A stretch of 64,000 bases of DNA from an uncultured Pelagibacteraceae bacterium (GTDB lineage Bacteria > Pseudomonadota > Alphaproteobacteria > Pelagibacterales > Pelagibacteraceae): positions 1 through 64,000 of the forward strand of contig CABZNY010000001.1 in assembly GCA_902527265.1 (NCBI GenBank), read 5' to 3'. A program made the translations under genes and the position numbers. Below are positions 20,040-31,710 of the stretch, piece by piece (position 1 is the stretch's first letter; each line of letters opens with the position of its first letter). The notes beneath the pieces are model-generated. The model worked only from the letters and a program-made list of their open reading frames with translations, was not told the origin of the DNA and ran no database searches.

Positions 20040-20836
20040 TATAACACATCTTCATGATGATCAGTGTCATTTGCGATGGCTTTCGCATTTTTTTTAATCG
20101 TAAGATAATGCATTGAGCTTATTGGAACCATTAACAAATAAATTACACCTGAAATAATAATAGCATTAAATGTATAAACAAGAATTAAGCCAAAATATAA
20201 GATTATTCCAAATAGCAAAAATATTGATGTACTTCTTGGGACAACTATTCTTTTAAAAGAATAGGTTGGTATTTTGCTTATTAATAATATTGAAACAATT
20301 ATAAACATAACAGGAACAATAATTTGATAATTAAAGCTTAAAAACTGAAATTCACTAATACTTAATATTAAAGGCATTAAAACTAGAACTCCACCTGCGG
20401 GAGAAGGAATACCTTCAAAAAAATTATCTTTCCAAGAACTCTCTTCGTTTGATGAAACATTAAACCTTGCAAGTCTAAGAGCAACACAAACAATATAAAT
20501 TAACGCAATTAACCAACCTGCTCTTCCTGTTTCAGACAGTGCCCAAAAATACATTATAAAAGCTGGGGCAACACCAAAACTTATAACATCAGTAAGAGAG
20601 TCTAGCTCTTTTCCAACTTTAGAAGTTCCTTTAATTAACCTTGCAATTCTACCATCTAATCCATCAATAATTGCAGCAATTATAACTGCAATAATTGATA
20701 ATTCAAATTTACCATCAAATGCAAACTTAATTGAAGTCAATCCAATACATACTCCAACAAGTGTCAAAATATTTGGTAAAATAACTCTTGTTTTTTTACT
20801 CGAAACTAATTTAATATTTTTATTTTGAGGCTCCAT
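20039..20836 (-). CDS. pssA: CDP-diacylglycerol--serine O-phosphatidyltransferase
   Basis: DGLDGRIARLIKGTSKVGKELDSLTDVISFGVAPA CDP-alcohol phosphotransferase motif. Confidence 0.93.
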   Translation of the reverse strand: MEPQNKNIKLVSSKKTRVILPNILTLVGVCIGLTSIKFAFDGKFELSIIAVIIAAIIDGLDGRIARLIKGTSKVGKELDSLTDVISFGVAPAFIMYFWALSETGRAGWLIALIYIVCVALRLARFNVSSNEESSWKDNFFEGIPSPAGGVLVLMPLILSISEFQFLSFNYQIIVPVMFIIVSILLISKIPTYSFKRIVVPRSTSIFLLFGIILYFGLILVYTFNAIIISGVIYLLMVPISSMHYLTIKKNAKAIANDTDHHEDVL

Positions 20837-20840
20837 TAAC

Positions 20841-21485
20841 TTATTTTTTTGCGATTAAAGTTTCGCCAGCTATAGTTTTTTGGTCAACTTTTACTAAAGG
20901 AGTATAATTTTCAAAATACATATCAGCTCTACTTCCAAATCTGATCATTCCTATTCTTGAACCTTGTTCTACAAGCTCATCTTTAGAAACCTCTGTTACA
21001 ATCCGTCTTGCAACAAGTCCTGCTATTTGAACAACAATTATATCTTCTCCATCAGAATTTTTTATTTTATAATAATTTCTCTCATTATCTTCACTTGCCT
21101 TATCTAAAGATGCATTAAAAAACTTTCCTGGTTTATAAAGTATCTCAGATATTGCTCCAGAACATGGAGATCTGTTTACATGGCAATCAAATACATCCAT
21201 AAAAATACTTATTTTTTTCATTTGTTTATTTTCTAAACCTAATTCTTTTGGACCGTTAGTATCCATCACTTGTAATACAACTCCATCAGCTGGACTTGTA
21301 AGATAATTTTCGTCGCCAATAGAAATTCTTTCAGGATCCCTAAAAAAATAATAACACCAAAAGGTTAATACCAACCCTATAAACCCAAGAAATCCATTTA
21401 TAAAATAAAGAATTATAGTTGCGATTGCAAAAATAATAATAAATTTGTAACCTTCATTGTGTATTTTTGGAAATATTTTACTCAT
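20841..21485 (-). CDS. psd: Phosphatidylserine decarboxylase
   Basis: YYFFRDPERISI, SPADGVVLQV, FMDVFDCHVNRSPCSG, RFGSRADMYF. Confidence 0.92.
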   Translation of the reverse strand: MSKIFPKIHNEGYKFIIIFAIATIILYFINGFLGFIGLVLTFWCYYFFRDPERISIGDENYLTSPADGVVLQVMDTNGPKELGLENKQMKKISIFMDVFDCHVNRSPCSGAISEILYKPGKFFNASLDKASEDNERNYYKIKNSDGEDIIVVQIAGLVARRIVTEVSKDELVEQGSRIGMIRFGSRADMYFENYTPLVKVDQKTIAGETLIAKK

Positions 21486-21563
21486 TACAAACCTATAATT
21501 GATAATTTTGGATTAATATGTATACAAAAAGAATAAATTCAACTATTAAGATATATCGAAAAA

Positions 21564-22778
21564 ATGAGTAAAATTAAGGTTAAAAACCCCATTGTAGAGT
21601 TAGATGGCGATGAAATGACCAGAGTTATATGGGACTTCATAAAAAATAAGCTCGTTTTAACTTACCTTGATCTCAAAATTGAGTACTACGATTTGGGAAT
21701 GGAAAGTAGAGATAAAACAGAAGATAAAATCACAATTGAATGTGCTAATGCAATTAAAAGAAATGGTGTGGGTATTAAGTGTGCAACCATAACACCTGAT
21801 GAAGCTAGAGTAAGAGAATTTAATCTTAAAAAAATGTGGAGATCTCCAAATGGTACAATAAGAAATATAATTGGAGGAACTGTTTTTAGAGAACCTATAA
21901 TTTGTAAAAATATTCCAAAACTTGTGCCCTCATGGACAGATCCATTGATCATAGGTAGACATGCTTTTGGTGATCAATACAGAGCAACAGACTTTACAGT
22001 GCCCGGTAAAGGTAAGTTAGAAATCAAATGGACTGCTGAAGATGGTTCTGATGAGAGAAAGTATGAGGTCTTTAATTTTCCAGGTCCAGGAATTGCATTA
22101 TCAATGTATAATTTAGATAAATCAATAGAAGACTTTGCAAGATCTTGCTTTAATTATGGACTAATTAAAAAATGGCCAGTTTATCTTTCTACCAAAAATA
22201 CAATTTTAAAAAGATACGATGGAAGATTTAAAGATATTTTTGAAGAAGTTTTTGAGAATGAATTTAAAGATAGATTTGATCAAAATAAAATTACTTATGA
22301 ACATAGATTAATAGATGACATGGTAGCATGTGCAATGAAATGGCATGGAAAATACATTTGGGCATGCAAAAATTATGATGGTGATGTACAATCAGATACA
22401 GTTGCTCAAGGATATGGATCTTTAGGTTTAATGACAAGTGTATTGCTTGCTCCAGATGGTAAAACAATGGAGGCTGAAGCTGCACATGGAACAGTAACAA
22501 GACATTTTAGGATGCATCAACAAGGTAAAGAAACCTCAACAAATCCTATTGCATCTATTTTTGCATGGACAAGAGGTTTGGCTCATAGAGGAAAATTAGA
22601 TGGAAATGAGGAATTAATAAAGTTTGCAGAAACTCTAGAAGAAGTATGTGTTGATTGTGTTGAAGAAGGCTCAATGACTAAGGACTTAGCTATTTTAATA
22701 GGACCTTCAACAAAGTATTTAACAACTAATCAATTTTTAGATACTTTAGATGGTAAGTTGAGACAAAAACTAAATTAA
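21564..22778 (+). CDS. icd: NADP-dependent isocitrate dehydrogenase
   Basis: [49 protein letters not shown]. Confidence 0.97.
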   Translation: MSKIKVKNPIVELDGDEMTRVIWDFIKNKLVLTYLDLKIEYYDLGMESRDKTEDKITIECANAIKRNGVGIKCATITPDEARVREFNLKKMWRSPNGTIRNIIGGTVFREPIICKNIPKLVPSWTDPLIIGRHAFGDQYRATDFTVPGKGKLEIKWTAEDGSDERKYEVFNFPGPGIALSMYNLDKSIEDFARSCFNYGLIKKWPVYLSTKNTILKRYDGRFKDIFEEVFENEFKDRFDQNKITYEHRLIDDMVACAMKWHGKYIWACKNYDGDVQSDTVAQGYGSLGLMTSVLLAPDGKTMEAEAAHGTVTRHFRMHQQGKETSTNPIASIFAWTRGLAHRGKLDGNEELIKFAETLEEVCVDCVEEGSMTKDLAILIGPSTKYLTTNQFLDTLDGKLRQKLN

Positions 22779-25433
22779 AGTCTTAATTTTTTCAAAAGCC
22801 TCATCAATTTTATCTTTAAATTGGCCTCCTGCTTGTGCAAAATCTTTTCTACCACCACCACCTTTTCCTCCAATAATTTCAGATCCTGTTTTAGCAAATG
22901 TGACTGCATCATACTTCTCAATAAGCTCATTTGTTATCCCAACTGCAAGACCTACTTTGTCTTCTAGACTAGCAAAAACTATTACAATTCCTGTGTTTAG
23001 CTCTTTTTTTCCAGCATCAACCAATTTTCTTAGCTCTTTAGGTGGAAGATCATCAACTTTTTGAAATCTTACACTTATATTATTAATTTTAACATCTTGA
23101 ATTATATTTTTTGAATTATTTTCTAAAATTGAACTAAATTTTAATTGCTCTAGTTGTTTTGATAATTCTTTAATTAAAATCTTATTATCTTCATTTTCTA
23201 TATTTGGTTTACCGCCTAATTTAATTATTTGTTTTGACAAGTCATTAATCATTTTTTCATCTTTTTGTGCAGATAAGTCAGATAATTTTTCTTTATTTTG
23301 TAAAAAACTATTTAATTGATTTTCTCTAAGTGCTTCTACTCTTCTAACACCTGCTGCAATTGATGATTGACTAATAATTTTGAATTTTCCAATGTCGCCA
23401 GTGTTTCGTACATGGGTACCTCCACATAATTCAGTGGAGAAATATCTTTCTTTCTCATCACCCATGGATAACACTCTAACCTCTTCTCCATATTTTTCTC
23501 CAAACAGTGCAAGAGCTCCATCATTTACTGCTTCTTTAGGAGTCATGATCCTTGTTTTAACCTCCGATTTTTTTTGTACCATAGAATTAACGTGATTTTC
23601 TATTTTTTCTATTTCCTGGTCTGAAATTGGTTTCATATGGCTAAAATCAAATCTTAATCTATCTGGAGCTACTAATGATCCTTTTTGTGTAACATGAGTG
23701 CCTAATACTCTTCTTAAAGACTCATGCAAAAGGTGTGTTGCAGAGTGATAAGCTCTTATATTATTACGTCTATCAATATCAATTTTCATCTCAACATTGT
23801 CTTTGATTTTTATACTTCCTGATTTAACTTTGCCGTAATGTACAAATAGATCACCTAATTTTTTTTGGACATCTGTGATCTCGAACTTAAAGTCTCCAGA
23901 TATTATTTCACCAGTATCTCCTACCTGTCCTCCAGACTCTCCATAAAAAGGAGTTTGATTTAAAATAATAATTCCTTCATCGTTTTCACTCAATTCATTT
24001 ACTTCTTTGTTGTCTTTTAGTAATGATAAAATAATACCTTCTGCTTGATCAGTCTCATATCCTAGGAATTCTGAAGGACCTAATCTATCTTTTATAGAAA
24101 ACCAAATATCATCTACCGCACTGTCACCTGAGCCTTTCCAATGTTTCTTAGCAAGTTCTTTGCTTTCTTTCATTAAACTTTGAAATTTATGGTTGTCTAT
24201 TGTTAATGATTTATTTTTTAAGATGTCTTGTGTCAGGTCTAGTGGAAAACCATAAGTATCATAGAGTTTAAAAGCTACTTCTCCAGGTAATATCTTGTCT
24301 ATTTTAGTCATTTCCTCATTTAATATTTTAATACCTCTGTCTAAAAGAATTAGAAATTTTTCTTCTTCCATTCTTAATGTTTCTTTAATTAAAGACTCAG
24401 CTCTTTCTATTTCTGAGTAATTACCTTTCATCTCATCTTTTAAAGTTTTAAAAATATTATAAAAAATTGGTTCTTTAGAACCAAGCAAGTGGGAATGCCT
24501 CATTCCTCTTCTCATAATTCTTCTTAGTACATAACCTCTTCCTTCATTTGATGGCAAAACTCCCTCAGCAATTAAAAATGAACTTGCTCGTAAGTGATCT
24601 GCTATTACTCTAAAACTTGCTAAATTATCGTTATTTGGTTCGACTTTTAAAATTTCTGCAGCAGAGTTTATTATTTTTTTAAAATGATCTGTTTCGTAGT
24701 TGTCGTGAGTTCCTTGAAGCAATGCAGCAATTCTCTCTAAACCCATTCCAGTATCAACTGATGGTTTTGGCAGATTAATACGCTTATCTTTTGAAATTTG
24801 CTCATACTGCATAAAGACTAAATTCCAAATTTCTATAAATCTATCACCATCCTCATTTTTTGTTCCTGGCAATCCACCTTCTAAGTGGTCTCCATGATCA
24901 TAAAATATTTCTGAACAAGGTCCACAAGGTCCAGTTTCACCCATAGACCAAAAATTATCAGATGTTGCTATCCTTATTATTTTATCTTCACTTAACCCAG
25001 CAATTTTTTTCCAGTAATTAAAGGCTTCATCATCGTCGTGGTAGACTGTTACATAAAGCCTGTTCTTATCTAAACCAAATTCTTTTGTTATTAAATTCCA
25101 CGCAAGTTCAATAGCTCTTTCTTTAAAATAATCACCAAAAGAAAAGTTTCCCAACATTTCAAAAAACGTATGGTGTCTTGGTGTATAGCCAACATTTTCA
25201 AGATCGTTATGCTTGCCACCTGCTCTTACACATTTTTGAGATGTTGTAGCTCTTTGATAGTCTCTCTTTTCCAGTCCAGTAAACACATTTTTAAATTGGA
25301 CCATTCCAGAATTGGCAAACATCAAAGTTGGGTCATTATTTGGGACTAAATTACTAGACTCAACTATTTTATGATCATTTTTTTCAAAATAATCTAAGAA
25401 TGCTGACCTGATTTCATTTAATGTTTTAGCCAT
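22770..25433 (-). CDS. alaS: Alanyl-tRNA synthetase
   Basis: Full length 887 aa; [48 protein letters not shown]. Confidence 0.98.
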   Translation of the reverse strand: MAKTLNEIRSAFLDYFEKNDHKIVESSNLVPNNDPTLMFANSGMVQFKNVFTGLEKRDYQRATTSQKCVRAGGKHNDLENVGYTPRHHTFFEMLGNFSFGDYFKERAIELAWNLITKEFGLDKNRLYVTVYHDDDEAFNYWKKIAGLSEDKIIRIATSDNFWSMGETGPCGPCSEIFYDHGDHLEGGLPGTKNEDGDRFIEIWNLVFMQYEQISKDKRINLPKPSVDTGMGLERIAALLQGTHDNYETDHFKKIINSAAEILKVEPNNDNLASFRVIADHLRASSFLIAEGVLPSNEGRGYVLRRIMRRGMRHSHLLGSKEPIFYNIFKTLKDEMKGNYSEIERAESLIKETLRMEEEKFLILLDRGIKILNEEMTKIDKILPGEVAFKLYDTYGFPLDLTQDILKNKSLTIDNHKFQSLMKESKELAKKHWKGSGDSAVDDIWFSIKDRLGPSEFLGYETDQAEGIILSLLKDNKEVNELSENDEGIIILNQTPFYGESGGQVGDTGEIISGDFKFEITDVQKKLGDLFVHYGKVKSGSIKIKDNVEMKIDIDRRNNIRAYHSATHLLHESLRRVLGTHVTQKGSLVAPDRLRFDFSHMKPISDQEIEKIENHVNSMVQKKSEVKTRIMTPKEAVNDGALALFGEKYGEEVRVLSMGDEKERYFSTELCGGTHVRNTGDIGKFKIISQSSIAAGVRRVEALRENQLNSFLQNKEKLSDLSAQKDEKMINDLSKQIIKLGGKPNIENEDNKILIKELSKQLEQLKFSSILENNSKNIIQDVKINNISVRFQKVDDLPPKELRKLVDAGKKELNTGIVIVFASLEDKVGLAVGITNELIEKYDAVTFAKTGSEIIGGKGGGGRKDFAQAGGQFKDKIDEAFEKIKTLI

Positions 25434-25482
25434 ATTTAACCAAAATACAGCATTTTTATATGATGTCTACACTTCTGAAGGG

Positions 25483-25510
25483 AAAAAAGGCGCCCAATAG
25501 AGCGCCTTTT
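25483..25510 (-). terminator. Rho-independent terminator downstream of recA
   Basis: Inverted repeat aaaaggcgc-ccaataga-gcgcctttt, U-tract on the minus strand. Confidence 0.85.
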
Positions 25511-25532
25511 CTTAATAACTAAAAGTTATCTT

Positions 25533-26678
25533 CTAATTCTTTTTAGTAGGAGCTTCCTCCTCTTTCTTCTGCGCTTCAAGCTTTTCTTCACTTAAAGGAT
25601 TGCCTTCAATCTTCTTTGAAATTACACCAGCTTTTTCTCTAATAGCCATTTCAATTTCAGCAGCAGCTTTTGGATTTTGTTCAAGGTAAAGTTTAGCATT
25701 CTCTCTACCTTGACCAATTTTTTCACCTTTATAAGCGTACCAAGCTCCAGATTTTTCAACAATCTCAGCTTTGGCACCAAGGTCGATTAGTTCCCCTACT
25801 TTACTAATTCCTTTTCCATACATTAAGTCGAACTCAACTACTTTAAATGGTGGTGCAACTTTGTTTTTAACAACTTTTACTCTTGTTGTATTTCCAACAA
25901 TTTGCTCTTTATCTTTTATTGCTCCAATTCTTCTAATATCCATTCTTACTGAAGAATAAAATTTTAAAGAATTACCTCCAGAAGTTGTTTCTGGACTTCC
26001 AAACATTACGCCAATTTTCATTCTAATTTGGTTAATAAATATAACCATTGTATTAGTTCTTGATATTGATCCTGTTAATTTTCTAAGAGCTTGAGACATT
26101 AGTCTTGCTTGAAGACCAACATGGTGATCTCCCATATCTCCTTCAATTTCTGCTCTTGGAGTTAATGCTGCAACAGAGTCGACTACTAAAACTGACATTG
26201 AGCCAGATTTGATTAAAGTATCAGTTATTTCTAATGCTTGTTCACCAGTATCTGGTTGTGAAATAAGCAACTCCTCTGTGTTAACTCCTAATTTCTTTGC
26301 ATAGACTGGATCCAATGCGTGTTCTGCATCTACAAATCCACAAATTCCACCTGCTTTTTGCGCTTCAGCAACAACTTGTAATGCTAATGTAGTTTTACCA
26401 GATGACTCTGGTCCATAAATTTCGACAATTCTGCCTTTTGGTAATCCACCTATTCCAAGTGCCAAGTCTAAACTCAAAGATCCAGTAGAAATGGACTCAA
26501 TATCCATTGCTTTTTGTTCTCCAAGCTTCATCACAGAGCCTTTTCCAAAGCTGTCTGTTATCTGACTGATTGCTGCATCTAGTGCTTTATTTTTTTCTTT
26601 ATCTTCCAAATCTTTATCTTTTGTGGATTTCACCACTTTTAAGTTATTTTTAGTCATTTTTTGCCTCGTTTTTTTCAT
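25533..26678 (-). CDS. recA: Recombinase RecA
   Basis: [65 protein letters not shown]. Confidence 0.98.
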   Translation of the reverse strand: MKKTRQKMTKNNLKVVKSTKDKDLEDKEKNKALDAAISQITDSFGKGSVMKLGEQKAMDIESISTGSLSLDLALGIGGLPKGRIVEIYGPESSGKTTLALQVVAEAQKAGGICGFVDAEHALDPVYAKKLGVNTEELLISQPDTGEQALEITDTLIKSGSMSVLVVDSVAALTPRAEIEGDMGDHHVGLQARLMSQALRKLTGSISRTNTMVIFINQIRMKIGVMFGSPETTSGGNSLKFYSSVRMDIRRIGAIKDKEQIVGNTTRVKVVKNKVAPPFKVVEFDLMYGKGISKVGELIDLGAKAEIVEKSGAWYAYKGEKIGQGRENAKLYLEQNPKAAAEIEMAIREKAGVISKKIEGNPLSEEKLEAQKKEEEAPTKKN

Positions 26679-26707
26679 TTATTAACATTCGAATCATGAA
26701 AATAAAT

Positions 26708-26722
26708 GTACACATTTTGTTC
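26708..26722. promoter_or_regulatory. Candidate imperfect SOS box upstream of recA (GTAC-N7-GTTC)
   Basis: gtacacattttgttc: one mismatch to the alphaproteobacterial LexA consensus GTTC-N7-GTTC. Confidence 0.4.
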
Positions 26723-26765
26723 TCATTAGCAATATTTTTTTAAAATTAGGGCTAGAAGTCCCTAT

Positions 26766-28064
26766 TTATCTAAGTTTTAAGTACTCGCTATTAAGTAAGC
26801 CAACTGACTTTATTAATCTGTATTGAGCTAAAAGATAGTTTCTCTCAGCCTCGGCAAGATTTATTTTAGCATTAATTAAATTTGACCTAGATTGTAATAC
26901 ATCAAAGGTCGATCTATTTAAACCACTTTCATATTCAAAGCTAATTCCCTCGTTTGCTATTTCTGCAGCTTTGACTTGTGACTGTACGGCTCTTAAAAAA
27001 CTCTTTGATGACTCCAATGTCGACCAAGCGGCCGTTACTGACTGCGTATTATTTCTATAAGCATTTTCAAGTAATAATTTTTTCATACCTTTAACTTGAA
27101 GATTTTTATTAACATTAGATCTATTTTTTCCACCAAACTGAAAAGGCCAACTTACCGTTGCTTGAAGAACATCTTTTTCTCTTTGGTCATAAGTTGCACT
27201 CAAATCGTCAACATAAGTTCTCTCTAACGATAGCTTTGCGGTCGGTGATAGATCTGAACGAGCAATCTTAACATCTAATTCAGATTGTCCATATTCAATA
27301 TCTGCGATGATAAGTTCAGGGCTTTTTTGTTCAGAGGTTTTTTTTGCTTCAACTAAACTTGATGGAATTGAAACATCTGCATTATATATTTTTTTCAATT
27401 TTTCGTTATTATTAATTGGTCCTATAATATTTTCATAAGCTAGCTTGCTGGTTACTATACTATTTTGTGCTCCTATGTATCCTGCTTGAGCACCAGCTAA
27501 AGATGATTGCGATTGAGCTAAATCAGTTGCTGTTATTTGAGCTCTTGAGAGTCTTGCGTTATCAATTTCAAATTGTCTCTGTAGTAGATTTACATTTTCT
27601 TCATTTATACTTAGTTTTTCATAAGCTAGGATTAAGCCTGTGTAAGCCTCAATAGCTTTTAAAAATACATCTTGTTCTTTTTTAATAAGTTGTGCTTCGG
27701 ACAAATTTAATCCTAATTTACTTTTTTCATATTTGGTATCACGTCCACTACCATCTAAAAGTGTTTGCTCTAGCTTCACTGAAGATGTCATAGGATTTGT
27801 ATTAGTTATTGAAGCATCAGTACCATTTTGATTTGTAAGTTTGTTGGTATCTTCAAAACTTTTGGTACCCGTAAGAGTTAAAGTTGGGAAAAAGTCGCTT
27901 TTAGAAATATTTAAAACTTCTTTTTGAACTTCTAAATTTTTTCTCTCTGCTTTAAGCTCCAAGTTATTTTCATAAGTCTGTTTTAGTGCATCATTTAAAG
28001 TTACTGCACTAACTGGTAAAGTAAAAATTGTTAAACAAAATATGGTTAAGAATATTTTTTTCAT
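26766..28064 (-). CDS. tolC: TolC family outer membrane protein
   Basis: Signal peptide, TLNDALKQTYENNLEL, duplicated helical hairpin architecture, C-terminal NYLLAQYRLIKSVGLL. Confidence 0.9.
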   Translation of the reverse strand: MKKIFLTIFCLTIFTLPVSAVTLNDALKQTYENNLELKAERKNLEVQKEVLNISKSDFFPTLTLTGTKSFEDTNKLTNQNGTDASITNTNPMTSSVKLEQTLLDGSGRDTKYEKSKLGLNLSEAQLIKKEQDVFLKAIEAYTGLILAYEKLSINEENVNLLQRQFEIDNARLSRAQITATDLAQSQSSLAGAQAGYIGAQNSIVTSKLAYENIIGPINNNEKLKKIYNADVSIPSSLVEAKKTSEQKSPELIIADIEYGQSELDVKIARSDLSPTAKLSLERTYVDDLSATYDQREKDVLQATVSWPFQFGGKNRSNVNKNLQVKGMKKLLLENAYRNNTQSVTAAWSTLESSKSFLRAVQSQVKAAEIANEGISFEYESGLNRSTFDVLQSRSNLINAKINLAEAERNYLLAQYRLIKSVGLLNSEYLKLR

Positions 28065-28987
28065 CGATTATATTTTATGGATTTAATTTGGTGATTTCTA
28101 TTTAAATTTAATACAATTGAAGAATATTTTGGAGCAAATTTGAACATATTTTGTGTGACTCTTTGGTAAGTCTGCATAAATGTTAATACCTCATTTTTGC
28201 TCATAACCTTACTATTTGCTTTATATTTTGAGTTTAACTTTAGTAACGCCTCCTGTTTAAGTCTCCAACTCTGCAATAATTTGAAACTACCAGCTTTTAA
28301 AAATAACAAACAGTTCAATTTAGAAAATAATTTCTTATATTTTGTTTGTAATTGATGATTTACATATTTTCTCCATCTTAAATTTTTGTCTTCTTTTCTT
28401 TCAAGAGAATTAATTGATTTTTTTAATGTTATATTTTTTTCTGCTCTAGCTCCTACACACCATCCCTCAAAGATTATAACATCTGGTACCTTTTTAACTA
28501 GATACCAAGACTTTCTTTTTAATCTATCATCTATTGCCTTATTAAATTTAGGGAGTCTTTGTTGAATAAATCTCTTACTCTTTGTTTTTTTTAAAAGATC
28601 AAATATAAAATTTATGTCGTGAGTACCTGGAACACCCCTAGTCATTAACAAGGGATGAATTTTTTTCGACAATTTTACTCTATCTTTTCGAGTTTTATAC
28701 AAATCGTCAATTGAGATTTTAAAAACATTTAACTTAAAATATTTTATTAGAATGATTCTTAGAATAGAACTAATTGTTGTTTTACCTGTACCCTGACCTC
28801 CTGCTAAGCCTATTAAGTAAGGTTTAGATTCTTTTGTTCTATTTGAAATCCAGAAACTAATCGGAATTAGAAAAGATTTTATCATCTTTTCTTTATTTTT
28901 GAATTTTTCTTTTGATGTTTCTTGAGATCTTATAAATTTAAAACAATCCCTACTAACTTTTCTATAACACTCAGTAATTGATTGCAT
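28061..28987 (-). CDS. P-loop kinase, probable D-glycerate 3-kinase
   Basis: GLAGGQGTGKTTISSIL Walker A; SIDDLYKTRKDR; RGVPGTHDINF; FEGWCVGAR. Confidence 0.8.
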   Translation of the reverse strand: MQSITECYRKVSRDCFKFIRSQETSKEKFKNKEKMIKSFLIPISFWISNRTKESKPYLIGLAGGQGTGKTTISSILRIILIKYFKLNVFKISIDDLYKTRKDRVKLSKKIHPLLMTRGVPGTHDINFIFDLLKKTKSKRFIQQRLPKFNKAIDDRLKRKSWYLVKKVPDVIIFEGWCVGARAEKNITLKKSINSLERKEDKNLRWRKYVNHQLQTKYKKLFSKLNCLLFLKAGSFKLLQSWRLKQEALLKLNSKYKANSKVMSKNEVLTFMQTYQRVTQNMFKFAPKYSSIVLNLNRNHQIKSIKYNR

Positions 28988-28993
28988 AAAAAT

Positions 28994-29362
28994 TTATTGT
29001 TTTTGATCTAAGGGATGATTTTTGCCATCATTCACTGGCACATCTTCAATTTCAAATGGTTCCACACCTTCTATGCAAGCAATGTTTACACCAAATATTT
29101 TTGGATTACTTCTAGGTCTATTATGAGTGTGAATTCCACAAATTGAGCAAAAGTAGTGTTTGGCTGTATTAGTATAAAACTGATAAAGTGATAACTTATC
29201 TTCTCCTTTAGTAAGTTTAAAATCATCAGGACCAAGTACACCTATAATATAACCTTTTTTTTTGCATATTGAACAATTGCAACGCATGATTTTTTCAATA
29301 CCACCCAAAGGCATCTTAACTTCTGCTTCTATCGCACCACAATGACATGATAATTTTTTCAT
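28994..29362 (-). CDS. GFA (glutathione-dependent formaldehyde-activating) family protein
   Basis: CHCGAIEAEVKMP, MRCNCSICKKKG, HYFCSICGIHTHNRPRSNP. Confidence 0.88.
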   Translation of the reverse strand: MKKLSCHCGAIEAEVKMPLGGIEKIMRCNCSICKKKGYIIGVLGPDDFKLTKGEDKLSLYQFYTNTAKHYFCSICGIHTHNRPRSNPKIFGVNIACIEGVEPFEIEDVPVNDGKNHPLDQKQ

Positions 29363-29381
29363 TTTTTAATCTCCTAAAAAT

Positions 29382-29864
29382 TTATCTTTTATTATTTTTT
29401 AAATAACTTTTATATCTTTCGTAACTTTCTTTTGGCCAAGTATTTTTTAAATCATACATTTTTTCAAAACAATTTGCATCATCAGTAAGTTTTAACCATG
29501 GATCTTTATCTTTTGTAAATATATGCGCTTCAGGAGGAAAGTTTTCGGAATTATCTAAAGTTTTAGTTCTAACTGTAGATCGACCAACCGCCGTGGCATA
29601 ATCTGTATAAATATAAGTACCACATTTGTTACAAAAATAAGCTCTTGAGGTGGCTCCACTACCTGTTTTAAGTTCAGTTGACGAAATATCACCCTCTATA
29701 ATTAATGTATTGTCTAGAACGCTTGTATTAATAACATAAGAAGACCCAGTTATAATTTTACAATCTTTGCAATGGCAAGCTTGGGTGAATAGAGGTTTTT
29801 CTGTAATTGTATATTTAACTTGCCCGCATATACATCCGCCAGTTAAGTTTTTATTTTTTTCCAT
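29382..29864 (-). CDS. GFA family protein (start moved to MEKNKNLTGGCICG)
   Basis: GGCICGQVKYTI, CHCKDCKIITGSSYV, YFCNKCGTYIYTD; the listed start at 29903 adds 13 non-family residues. Confidence 0.85.
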   Translation of the reverse strand: MEKNKNLTGGCICGQVKYTITEKPLFTQACHCKDCKIITGSSYVINTSVLDNTLIIEGDISSTELKTGSGATSRAYFCNKCGTYIYTDYATAVGRSTVRTKTLDNSENFPPEAHIFTKDKDPWLKLTDDANCFEKMYDLKNTWPKESYERYKSYLKNNKR

Positions 29865-30010
29865 TTTAATATTTAACCTATTTGTGGTTAAAGTTATCCA
29901 CATGTATACAATATGTGGTTTCGATGTTCACGTTTTGATTCACTTTTGATTCAGTTACAGACTCAAAATACAACCTAATTGACACTACTGAACAACTTAG
30001 GTATTAATTA

Positions 30011-30025
30011 GAACAAAATAAGAAC
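30011..30025. promoter_or_regulatory. Candidate LexA/SOS box upstream of umuD
   Basis: gaacaaaataagaac, a perfect GAAC-N7-GAAC (reverse complement of GTTC-N7-GTTC), 4 nt before the umuD ATG. Confidence 0.65.
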
Positions 30026-30029
30026 ATTT

Positions 30030-30425
30030 ATGAAGCTAACTATACCTTACTATTTACATAAAGCTGGCGCAGGTTTTCCATCCCCTGCTACGGATTATAT
30101 TGAGGAAGACATCGATTTAAATGTTCATTTAATCAAAAATGTTCCAGCAACCTTCATCATAAGAGTTCAAGGAAAATCAATGGTAGATGTTGGAATTAAT
30201 GATGGGGATCTATTAGTTGTTGATAAAAGTTTAACACCAAAAAACTTCTCAACAGTTATTGCAAATGTTCATGACGAACTAGTTGTTAAAAGTTTGGTTC
30301 AAGAAAGAGATAAAAAATTTTTAACATCAGGTTCGAAGGAATTTACAGATCGAATTTTAATTAACGAAGATGAAGATATATTTATTTGGGGAGTTGTAAC
30401 TTATGTCATCCATTCAGTATACTAA
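30030..30425 (+). CDS. umuD: Error-prone DNA polymerase V subunit UmuD (LexA-like autoprotease)
   Basis: [18 protein letters not shown] cleavage region; [23 protein letters not shown] (Ser), VVKSL (Lys). Confidence 0.93.
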   Translation: MKLTIPYYLHKAGAGFPSPATDYIEEDIDLNVHLIKNVPATFIIRVQGKSMVDVGINDGDLLVVDKSLTPKNFSTVIANVHDELVVKSLVQERDKKFLTSGSKEFTDRILINEDEDIFIWGVVTYVIHSVY

Positions 30426-31680
30426 AAAAATAGCACTTATTGATTGTAATTCTTTTTATGTTTCTTGTGAAAGATTATTCAATCCTAAAATAAGAAAAAA
30501 GCCTGTTGTAGTTTTATCTAATAATGATGGTTGTATAATTTCAAGATCAACTGAGGCAAAAGCTTTAGGTATTAAAATGGGAGAGCCTTATTTTAAAGCA
30601 AAAGATATTATTATTAAAAATAAGGTTAATGTTTTTTCTTCTAATTATTCTTTATATGGAGATTTATCTAGAAGAGTAATGAGAACACTGAAAAGATTTA
30701 ATTCTGCCATTGAAGTTTATTCTATCGATGAAGCATTTCTAGATTTGTCAAATTTTCCAGATAATGAGGTTGAAAGAGTTGGAAAAGAAATTAGAGAAAC
30801 AGTTTTAAAGTGGACAGGTATTCCAACTAGTATTGGTATTGCTAAAACAAAAACTTTAAGCAAAGTTGCAAATCATATTGCAAAGAAAAAAAAATCAGGT
30901 GTAACAAGTTTGATAGGAATTGAAAATATTGATCCAATATTAGAAAAAGTTGAAATTAATGATGTATGGGGTGTGGGAAGACAGTTAACAAAATTTTATC
31001 ATAAAAATGGAATTTATAATGCAAAACAACTAAAAAATAAATCTAATACGTGGATAAAGAAAAACTCTAATGTTTTGGGTTCAAGAACTGCAATGGAACT
31101 AAGAGGAGTTCCTTGTATTGATTTAGAGACAACACAAACAAAAAGAAAAAGCTGTGTTGTATCTCGTTCTTTTGGCCAAAGAATTGAAAAATATCAAGAA
31201 TTAAAAGAAGCAGTTGCAAATTATTGTTTGAATGCATCTGAGAAAATTAGATCTGAGTCTTTGATTGCAAAATCAATTACTGTTTTTGTTAGAACAAGTC
31301 CTTTTCAAAGTAGATTTGGGTATTATTCAAACTCAAAAACGATAGATTTTGCAATTTCAACAAATAATAGTATTGAAATAGTTAAAACTGCTTTAGTTGC
31401 TTTAGACTCTATTTTTAAAAATGGCTACCGTTATCAAAAAGCAGGTGTGATGCTTACTGGTTTATCTAATGAAGATCGTAGTAAGAACCTATTTTATTCT
31501 GAAAAAGATGAGAAAATTAAGGGTTTAATGAAATCTATTGATAATACTAACTACCGGTACGGAAGATCTACGTTAAGTCTTGCTAGCGCTGGTGTTCAAA
31601 AAAGATGGAATATGAGAAGAGAGCATTCTTCCAAAATAGATACTGCAGACTTTTACTTACTGCCTACGATTAGAGCTTAG
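30403..31680 (+). CDS. umuC: Y-family DNA polymerase V catalytic subunit UmuC
   Basis: [65 protein letters not shown]. Confidence 0.95.
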   Translation: MSSIQYTKKIALIDCNSFYVSCERLFNPKIRKKPVVVLSNNDGCIISRSTEAKALGIKMGEPYFKAKDIIIKNKVNVFSSNYSLYGDLSRRVMRTLKRFNSAIEVYSIDEAFLDLSNFPDNEVERVGKEIRETVLKWTGIPTSIGIAKTKTLSKVANHIAKKKKSGVTSLIGIENIDPILEKVEINDVWGVGRQLTKFYHKNGIYNAKQLKNKSNTWIKKNSNVLGSRTAMELRGVPCIDLETTQTKRKSCVVSRSFGQRIEKYQELKEAVANYCLNASEKIRSESLIAKSITVFVRTSPFQSRFGYYSNSKTIDFAISTNNSIEIVKTALVALDSIFKNGYRYQKAGVMLTGLSNEDRSKNLFYSEKDEKIKGLMKSIDNTNYRYGRSTLSLASAGVQKRWNMRREHSSKIDTADFYLLPTIRA

Positions 31681-31710
31681 TTCAAAAACATTAAAATAAT
31701 CTTAATATTT

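Noticed and set aside
22291-22500. Minus-strand 69-aa ORF inside icd
   Set aside because: Antisense to conserved isocitrate dehydrogenase; artefact.
29925-29940. GTTC-ACGTTTT-GATT as a second SOS box near umuD
   Set aside because: The second half-site departs from GTTC; the perfect site at 30011 is sufficient.
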